A DNA stretch of 8,030 nt, taken from NCBI GenBank assembly GCA_030617565.1, contig JAUWVE010000066.1, positions 1-8,030 on the forward strand, read 5' to 3'. Position 1 is the first letter of the stretch, and each line of letters begins with the position of its first letter. The position numbers were made by a program, and so were the translations under genes. The notes beneath the pieces were generated by a model, which saw nothing but the letters and a program-made list of their open reading frames with translations, was not told where the DNA came from and searched no databases. The DNA comes from Gammaproteobacteria bacterium. GTDB lineage: Bacteria > Pseudomonadota > Gammaproteobacteria > BMS3Bbin11. Below are positions 1 to 4,856 of this stretch, piece by piece.

Positions 1-314
1 AGCAGCCATGCCCATGTGTGTGTTTTACCCTTGCGTGCAGTGAATTTGTATCGTGTATGTTCGCGTTGTTTTCCCTGTGGGTCAGTCCAGTAAGCCTCCA
101 TCAGGTGATTGCTGCCAGCGGGCCATTGATCAACAACAACACCGTAAATTTTCTCCCTGCAGTTAAATTTATTTGTAGCATGTGGTACAGGGAGGCCATT
201 CTTGAGCACTGTGCTGAGATAGATTTCAGCAAACGTAGAGCCGGAAAATAGTGAAATAATTAGAAATGCCAGTAGAGAAGAGAGTATTTTTGGCGACGGG
301 GTCAAGTTGGGCAT
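1..314 (-). CDS. N-terminal part of an unrecognised exported protein (truncated by the window edge)
   Basis: Read on the minus strand, an ATG at 314-312 opens 104 codons with no stop before the edge, so the C-terminus is missing. Residues 1-29 form a clear Sec signal peptide: a short N-region with Lys9, a hydrophobic core at about 10-23 (ILSSLLAFLIISLF), and a likely cleavage site after Ala29 (STFA|E). The mature part, from about residue 30, is rich in alternating hydrophobic and polar residues, aromatic residues (KIYGVVVDQW, MEAYWTDPQG, HTWAWL) and one Cys. This suggests a beta-sandwich or Ig-like secreted or periplasmic domain, but I do not recognise the family. Upstream in frame, a TTG and two CTG codons follow a TAA, and there is no good Shine-Dalgarno, so the ATG is the best start but not certain. 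The gene is divergent from the kinase operon. The plus-strand open frame at 18-251 is its shadow. Confidence 0.72.
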   Translation of the reverse strand, partial: MPNLTPSPKILSSLLAFLIISLFSGSTFAEIYLSTVLKNGLPVPHATNKFNCREKIYGVVVDQWPAGSNHLMEAYWTDPQGKQREHTRYKFTARKGKTHTWAWL

Positions 315-347
315 AGGTGTCAGGTCAGTACGCAATTTAGTAGCTTA

Positions 348-356
348 ATCATAGCA
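348..356 (-). promoter_or_regulatory. Candidate extended -10 promoter for the exported-protein gene
   Basis: On the minus strand the sequence reads TGCTATGAT, a TGn extended -10 element followed by TATGAT (5 of 6 matches to TATAAT). It lies about 34 bases upstream of the ATG at 314, giving a leader of roughly 27 nt. No convincing -35 box is visible, only a T-rich stretch, as is common for extended -10 promoters. This is pattern matching only. Confidence 0.3.
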
Positions 357-380
357 GAGCCTGATTAAACAAAAAATATA

Positions 381-404
381 CTGAAAATAATATTCATTTT
401 TCAG
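381..404. repeat. AT-rich inverted repeat between the divergent promoters
   Basis: CTGAAAA (381-387) is the exact reverse complement of TTTTCAG (398-404), with a 10-base AT-rich centre. It lies between the two candidate divergent promoters, just upstream of the proposed -35 box at 411. It could be an operator for a dimeric regulator. It is not followed by a T-tract, so a terminator is unlikely. The low complexity means chance cannot be excluded. Confidence 0.35.
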
Positions 405-410
405 GGATAG

Positions 411-440
411 TTGCCATACTGTATGGAGGTGACATGTAAT
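411..440 (+). promoter_or_regulatory. Candidate sigma-70 promoter for the kinase-phosphatase operon
   Basis: TTGCCA (411-416; 5 of 6 to TTGACA) is separated by 18 bases from TGTAAT (435-440; 5 of 6 to TATAAT), predicting a start near 447. It is the best -35/-10 pair I found between the divergent genes. One caution is that the spacer and -10 contain a perfect Shine-Dalgarno-like GGAGGTGA followed by ATG-TAA, an alternative reading of the same bases. Confidence 0.35.
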
Positions 441-678
441 CTGGTATTCCCTGTCTTTTGTTATCTGCCGGCATCAGTATCTTGATGGATTTTGCCTGTC
501 ATGCGAAGATGATCTGCAGTGTATCAGTGAGAGTCATTAAGTTTTCAATGGCAACCGTTCATTCCTGTGTGCCCTGCAATATTAAATTCGCAGTACTGGC
601 TGAAAAGGATGGTATGAGTTTTCACAGTACGGGAATAAATAAGAAACAGGGCCGGCCTGAATCAGGCTTGTTCTATAA

Positions 679-685
679 AAGGAGG
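679..685 (+). promoter_or_regulatory. Shine-Dalgarno of the CHASE2 kinase, deciding its start codon
   Basis: AAGGAGG at 679-685 is a near-perfect Shine-Dalgarno. The longest reading of the frame starts at GTG 687, only one base downstream, which is too close for initiation. The in-frame ATG at 699 is 13 bases away, long but workable. I therefore place the start at 699. The choice changes only four residues (MATA) before the first membrane helix. Confidence 0.6.
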
Positions 686-698
686 AGTGGCAACGGCC

Positions 699-3161
699 AT
701 GAAGTCGTTGATATTTTCACGTAATAGTTTTGTAACCCTGGTGATGCTGGTGCTAATTCTGTTGGCGGGCAGGCTTGGCTTGCTTGATGATGCCAGCTAC
801 TCGTTATATGACAATATCCGCATGTTAGGACAACCACCTGACTCAAATGTGCTGGTAGTTGCGATTGACGAATACTCGCTGGATAAAATTGGCCGTTATC
901 CTGTCCCATATGAAACGCATATCCGGCTGCTGGAAAACCTGATTTCTGCCGGCGTGGAGATGGTAGCTTATGTTGGTTTACATTCGCTGAATATGGCTGC
1001 TACTGGGGGTGATGATATCCTGACATCTCCGCCGGTTTCCGGTCAGCGGCTGGCAGATTTGGTTACAGACATTCGAAACCAGGGGATAGTCGTAGCGGGT
1101 ATACCTTTTGTGAGTACATCAGACGATGACAGGGTACAGGCTACACTGCCCGGCTATTTGCTGCAGAACAGTTTACCCAATGAGCAATCATTAGAATTGC
1201 ACTCTGCCAGGCCGGCCTATCCCTTACCCGAGGGTGCCAGCGGCCCTGCTGCAAGCTATTCAAGTGTCTTTGTGGGAGACGATGTTTCAAAAAAAATTCG
1301 CAGTGTCCCTTTATTTGCTGAAGCAAATGGTTTGTTAATACCGACTCTTGCCATGCAGTTATACCTGCGGGTCAACAACATGAGACTTTCGGATGTCACG
1401 TTTACGAAAGAAAAAAAATTAAGGATTGCTGGCAGCACGCTTTTGACGGATCAAAACCTTCAGGTTTGGCCGTATTTTTACCCGACAAATACAAATAACA
1501 GACATACGGTTGAGGTGATTTCATACCATGACGTCATGCACGGTGCAGTTCCTGCTGATAGGCTAAGCGGGAAGATAGTTTTACTGGGCGTGACGGCGCA
1601 AGGTATTGCGCAGGCGGTAAGTACACCAGCCAATAATTCTGTACCTGCCGTGATGCTGGTAGCTGATACCTTGGCCAGTATGCTAGACGGTAAAATTATT
1701 TCATCACCTGTATGGGCCGGCATAATCTCTATAGTATTACTTGTCCTTGTTGCTATCCTGCTTTTATGGTTGTCCGGTCAGGATTTAAAAGCCAGGGTTT
1801 TTGTGACAACTGTGCTGGTTTTGATACTGATTGGGATTGAAACCCTGTTTTTGCTGGAGTCATCCATCTGGCTGAATTTGTATCCACCCATCTTATTGCT
1901 GCTTACAGGTTTTCTTGTGACCTGGCTGATGGGCAGCGTCTATAGTCAGGCAGAAAAGCCAACGGTTATGTCAGGCGAAGTGCATCGACGCGTTGGCCTG
2001 GCATCACAAAAGCGTGGCGAACTGGATGCCGCCTTTGAAAGTTTCCGTAAATGCCCGCTGGATAACTCGATTATGGTGATGCTGTTTTATCTGGCACAGG
2101 ACTTTGAGGTCAGCGATCGTTTTGATCGTGCCGTTGCGGTATATCAGTATATGGAAAGCTTTAATCCTCATTTCAAGGATTTGCAGGGCAAACTGGAAAA
2201 AGCACGCATGCTGGAAGATACAGTGATGATTGATGAGAGCAAAATCGGGCCTGCAGTCAATACCGCCATCACATCCCTGGATTCCGCTGAAGAAACGGAA
2301 TCAGATTCTGAGGAGCAGCGAATGCTGGGTCGTTATCTGGTGCTGCAGGAGATAGGCAAGGGTGCTATGGGTATGGTTTATCAGGGTACTGATCCAAAGA
2401 TAAATCGTACAGTAGCGATAAAAACATTAAATCTGAAACGCGAATTCGATGAAGATGAGCAGGAAAATGTACTGGGACGATTCTTTCATGAAGCAGAGGC
2501 AGCCGGACGCCTGCATCATCCACACATTGTTACTATCTATGATGCCGGCGAGCATGATGATCTGGCTTATATCGCAATGGAGTTTCTTACCGGTAGTGAT
2601 TTGCGCGTCTACACCAAGAAGGGTACATTGCTGCCACCATTGACCGTGGTAAAAATGGGAATGAAGCTTGCTGATGCACTATTTTATGCTCACAGCAGGG
2701 ATATCGTTCACCGCGACATCAAGGCAGCAAATGTCATGTATGATCCTGGCACCGGGCAATTGAAAATAACGGATTTTGGTATTGCCCGGCTGACTGATTC
2801 CCGGCGGACAAAAACCGGCATGGTGCTCGGTACACCCTCTTCAATGTCACCGGAACAACTGCGTGGTAAAAAGCTGGATGGAAGAACTGATTTGTATTCC
2901 CTGGGAGTGTTGATGTTCCAACTCCTGACCGGGCGTCTGCCTTATAAGGCAGATTCCCTGACACAGTTGATGTACAAGATTACAAATGAACCAGCCCCTG
3001 ATCTTTTTGCTCTGCGCCCGGACTTGAAGGAGAATGGAGATTGCATCAGGGAGATTCTGGAGAAGTTGTTACAGAAGCAGGCTGATGACCGATACCAGGA
3101 TGGCAAGAAACTGGCAAGGGATCTGTTGGCATGCGCGAAAAAGATGGTAGGCAAAAAATAA
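699..3161 (+). CDS. Membrane-anchored CHASE2 sensor / TPR-like / Hanks-type Ser/Thr protein kinase
   Basis: The product is 820 aa. Residues about 11-30 form a membrane helix. A CHASE2 extracytoplasmic sensor domain (about 32-325; VVAIDEYSLDKIGRYP is typical) is followed by three more helices (about 338-360, 366-389, 390-412). Next come a TPR-like cytoplasmic linker (about 427-506) and a kinase domain (about 544-815). The kinase looks active: glycine loop GKGAMG from 553, ATP lysine K575 in VAIK, helix-C glutamate E598, catalytic D673 in HRD, N678, and D692 in DFG. An activation loop with TKTGMVLGTP and an RD-type catalytic loop suggest control by autophosphorylation. There are two departures from consensus: HRDIKAAN in place of HRDxKPxN, and GTPSSMSPEQ in place of GTPxYMSPEQ. 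Its stop codon (TAA, 3159-3161) shares one base with the phosphatase ATG, so the two are translationally coupled. The extracytoplasmic ligand and the protein substrates are unknown. Confidence 0.93.
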   Translation: MKSLIFSRNSFVTLVMLVLILLAGRLGLLDDASYSLYDNIRMLGQPPDSNVLVVAIDEYSLDKIGRYPVPYETHIRLLENLISAGVEMVAYVGLHSLNMAATGGDDILTSPPVSGQRLADLVTDIRNQGIVVAGIPFVSTSDDDRVQATLPGYLLQNSLPNEQSLELHSARPAYPLPEGASGPAASYSSVFVGDDVSKKIRSVPLFAEANGLLIPTLAMQLYLRVNNMRLSDVTFTKEKKLRIAGSTLLTDQNLQVWPYFYPTNTNNRHTVEVISYHDVMHGAVPADRLSGKIVLLGVTAQGIAQAVSTPANNSVPAVMLVADTLASMLDGKIISSPVWAGIISIVLLVLVAILLLWLSGQDLKARVFVTTVLVLILIGIETLFLLESSIWLNLYPPILLLLTGFLVTWLMGSVYSQAEKPTVMSGEVHRRVGLASQKRGELDAAFESFRKCPLDNSIMVMLFYLAQDFEVSDRFDRAVAVYQYMESFNPHFKDLQGKLEKARMLEDTVMIDESKIGPAVNTAITSLDSAEETESDSEEQRMLGRYLVLQEIGKGAMGMVYQGTDPKINRTVAIKTLNLKREFDEDEQENVLGRFFHEAEAAGRLHHPHIVTIYDAGEHDDLAYIAMEFLTGSDLRVYTKKGTLLPPLTVVKMGMKLADALFYAHSRDIVHRDIKAANVMYDPGTGQLKITDFGIARLTDSRRTKTGMVLGTPSSMSPEQLRGKKLDGRTDLYSLGVLMFQLLTGRLPYKADSLTQLMYKITNEPAPDLFALRPDLKENGDCIREILEKLLQKQADDRYQDGKKLARDLLACAKKMVGKK

Positions 3162-3973
3162 TGGAAAAACTTGTTATTGAAGCAAAATCAGACACCGGCT
3201 GTGTGCGTGAACATAACGAGGACAATTTCGGTTATGATGCCGAAATGGGTCTGGCTGTACTTGCTGACGGCATGGGCGGGTATAAGGCCGGTGAAGTGGC
3301 CAGTGCGATTGCCATTACATCGCTGGTGCATTCTGTTATACAGATTAAGGGCAGTGAAGAAAAGATTGAGCTGGATGGTAAGCGACACGAGGAATCTGCA
3401 ATTCTCTATCGGGCACTGCACCATGCAAATCAACAGGTTTACGACTCAGCACATGATGACCACGATTGCAGGGGTATGGGGACGACAGTCTCCGCCGCCT
3501 GGTTTCATGACAGAAAAGTCAGTATTGCGCATATCGGTGACTCGCGGATCTATCGCTATCGTGACTATCGCCTTGAATTGTTGACTACCGACCATACAGT
3601 GGTTCAAGAATTGGTTGATCATGGCTTTTATACGCAGGAAGAGGCCAAGGCTTCCGAGCAGAGAAACATCGTTACCCGTGCTTTGGGTATAGATCCGACG
3701 GTAGAGGTAGATATTTATGATTACGATGCACGCCCGGGCGACATCTATTTGCTTTGTTCGGATGGACTAACAGATATGGTGGATGATCTGGATATTGCTA
3801 ATATTATTCGCCGCTCATCCACTGATCTGGAATACGGTACCGGTGAGCTGGTCAACAAGGCATTGTCGAATGGCGGAAAGGATAATGTAACCGTAATTAT
3901 GGTAAGAGTGGATGATGGTCAGACTCGGGATAAGTCATGGTCAAAACGCCTGAATAAGTTATTTTCAGGTTGA
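3161..3973 (+). CDS. PP2C-family Ser/Thr protein phosphatase
   Basis: This is a 270-aa soluble protein, the usual length of the bacterial Stp/PrpC type. It should remove phosphate from Ser/Thr residues placed by the upstream kinase. The metal-binding and PP2C motifs are in order: REHNED with D21, LADGMGG with D36, a GTT motif in MGTTVSAA, HIGDSRIY (G126-R129), NIVTRALG, CSDGLTD with D201, and GGKDNVTVI with D241. All key metal-binding acidic residues are present, so it should be an active Mg/Mn-dependent enzyme. I prefer the ATG at 3161, in a TAATG overlap with the kinase stop, because the protein then begins MEKLVIEAKSDTGCVREHNED, as its relatives do. An in-frame ATG at 3131 has a fair AAGGGA ahead of it and would add ten residues. 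There is no signal peptide or membrane helix. Confidence 0.93.
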   Translation: MEKLVIEAKSDTGCVREHNEDNFGYDAEMGLAVLADGMGGYKAGEVASAIAITSLVHSVIQIKGSEEKIELDGKRHEESAILYRALHHANQQVYDSAHDDHDCRGMGTTVSAAWFHDRKVSIAHIGDSRIYRYRDYRLELLTTDHTVVQELVDHGFYTQEEAKASEQRNIVTRALGIDPTVEVDIYDYDARPGDIYLLCSDGLTDMVDDLDIANIIRRSSTDLEYGTGELVNKALSNGGKDNVTVIMVRVDDGQTRDKSWSKRLNKLFSG

Positions 3974-4023
3974 TAGCGCAGGCCCTGAACAGGTAGATTT
4001 TCCGGGGCATCTCATTAAGTAAC

Positions 4024-4044
4024 GATCATGTTCGACGCATGATC
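4024..4044. repeat. Perfect 7-bp inverted repeat in the phosphatase-FHA spacer
   Basis: GATCATG (4024-4030) and CATGATC (4038-4044) are exact reverse complements around the 7-base loop TTCGACG. The repeat lies 28 bases upstream of the FHA start codon and just ahead of its ribosome binding site. No T-tract follows, so it is not a classical terminator. It could be a regulator-binding site, an mRNA hairpin that sets FHA expression apart from the phosphatase, or a processing site. A weak promoter-like pair lies upstream (TTGATA 3970-3975, 18 bases, TAGATT 3994-3999). Confidence 0.5.
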
Positions 4045-4072
4045 CGAATCGAAGGTAGGGCAGGAAAAAGAA

Positions 4073-4777
4073 ATGGGTATATTACGTCTGGAAAATGAAG
4101 ACAAAGAATTTAAATTAAATCAGAGTCGGATGGTGATCGGCAGACGGCCTGGTGTGGATATCGTGTTAGCGGATCCGGCGGTCAGCGGGAGGCACGTACT
4201 TATTATCAGTATCCTTGATGATTCTTTTCTTGAGAATCTTAGCGACACCAACGGTACATTTATAAATGGTACCCGTACTGAAAAAACAGTGTTACAGGAA
4301 GGTGATGAAATAAAGGTTGGCAACAGTAAGCTGATATACCATGTTGATCAGAATGGCCCTGGTGTAGATGAAGAAGATTTTGAGAAAACAATGATACTTA
4401 AGCCCGGGCAGGTTGCGCGTGATGTAGCCACATTATCTCAGGCAAAGGCGATGAAAGATGCCGAGGATACCGCCGCAATTAAGGCCATAGAGCCTGAGCC
4501 AGAGAGCCGGGTAGCTGTACTGAAGGTGCGCACAGGGCCGGCAGCAGGTAAAGAAGTTAAGGTTAATCGTTCGATGGTGACACTGGGTCGTCCCGGTGTT
4601 CAAGTGGTGGTAGTCTCACGTCGCAAGAAAGGTTATTTTATCTCCTTTATTTCCGGAGCCAGTGGCAGCGGAAATGCCCCTGCCGTAAATGGCAAGGAAC
4701 TAAAATCACAATCTACGCCTCTGAAGAATGGAGATTTAATTAGTCTTGCAGGTGTAGAGATCGAATTTGTGCTTTGA
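4073..4777 (+). CDS. FHA-domain phosphothreonine-binding protein with a second, degenerate FHA-like domain
   Basis: The product is 234 aa, soluble, with no signal peptide. The ATG at 4073 has AGGA (4062-4065) seven bases upstream. Residues about 19-92 are a canonical FHA domain, with the phosphopeptide-binding positions G23-R24, S38-x-R40-H41, N60-G61-T62 and N65-G66 all present. A charged linker (about 97-145) contains FEKTMIL with T106. Residues about 149-234 look like a second FHA-type beta-sandwich: TLGRPG (G172-R173) and VNG (N206-G207) remain, but the S-x-x-H motif is missing, so it probably does not bind phosphothreonine in the usual way. The gene follows the kinase-phosphatase pair on the same strand and most likely encodes the reader of kinase-made phosphothreonine marks, possibly an adaptor or a direct substrate. 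The pathway output is unknown. Confidence 0.9.
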   Translation: MGILRLENEDKEFKLNQSRMVIGRRPGVDIVLADPAVSGRHVLIISILDDSFLENLSDTNGTFINGTRTEKTVLQEGDEIKVGNSKLIYHVDQNGPGVDEEDFEKTMILKPGQVARDVATLSQAKAMKDAEDTAAIKAIEPEPESRVAVLKVRTGPAAGKEVKVNRSMVTLGRPGVQVVVVSRRKKGYFISFISGASGSGNAPAVNGKELKSQSTPLKNGDLISLAGVEIEFVL

Positions 4778-4787
4778 TTTTCCAGTC

Positions 4788-4815
4788 GCAGGCTGATTTT
4801 CAGTAATCAGTCTGC
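4788..4815. repeat. 11-bp hairpin between the FHA gene and mnmG
   Basis: GCAGGCTGATT (4788-4798) pairs with AATCAGTCTGC (4805-4815), 11 bp including one G-T wobble, around a 6-base loop. It starts 10 bases after the FHA stop codon and ends 6 bases before the TATAAT box of mnmG. On neither strand is it followed by a run of T, so it is not a standard intrinsic terminator. It could still slow read-through or protect the upstream mRNA, and as DNA it covers the -35 region of the mnmG promoter. Confidence 0.55.
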
Positions 4816-4827
4816 AGAGTGTATAAT
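4799..4827 (+). promoter_or_regulatory. Candidate mnmG promoter (perfect TATAAT -10)
   Basis: TATAAT at 4822-4827 is a perfect sigma-70 -10 box, 29 bases before the mnmG ATG. It predicts a transcription start near 4834 and a leader of about 23 nt. At the 17-base distance the -35 position holds only TTCAGT (4799-4804), a poor match, so an activator or upstream contacts may be needed. The hairpin at 4788-4815 overlaps this -35 area. Confidence 0.5.
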
Positions 4828-4856
4828 GACCGGTTCTTTTCTGAAAATGGTCAGTT

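Larger units (their letters stand above)
315..698. other. Divergent intergenic region and leader of the kinase operon, no gene seen
   Basis: This stretch separates the divergent exported-protein gene and the kinase. It holds an AT-rich patch (about 365-403) with an inverted repeat, one candidate promoter in each direction, a strong but orphan Shine-Dalgarno at 425-432, a GGCCGGCC palindrome at 650-657 that runs into a 13-base palindrome centred on 661 (GCCTGA-A-TCAGGC), and the kinase ribosome binding site. A TTG-initiated open frame of 88 codons (458-724) runs through it. That frame has no Shine-Dalgarno, a skewed cysteine-rich composition and overlaps the kinase start, so I do not regard it as a gene. 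If the promoter at 411-440 is right, the kinase mRNA has a leader of about 250 nt. Confidence 0.6.

Noticed and set aside
18..251. Plus-strand open frame of 77 codons at the left edge
   Set aside because: It is antisense to a better minus-strand frame with a clear signal peptide and has no ribosome binding site.
458..724. Plus-strand open frame of 88 codons in the kinase leader
   Set aside because: It starts with TTG, has no Shine-Dalgarno, is cysteine-rich without recognisable motifs, and overlaps the kinase start in another frame.
3131..3160. Longer start for the PP2C phosphatase at ATG 3131
   Set aside because: Family alignment from memory favours a start just before VIEAKSDTG, and the TAATG overlap at 3161 is a normal coupling signal. 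The upstream ATG has a fair AAGGGA, so this is a preference and not proof.
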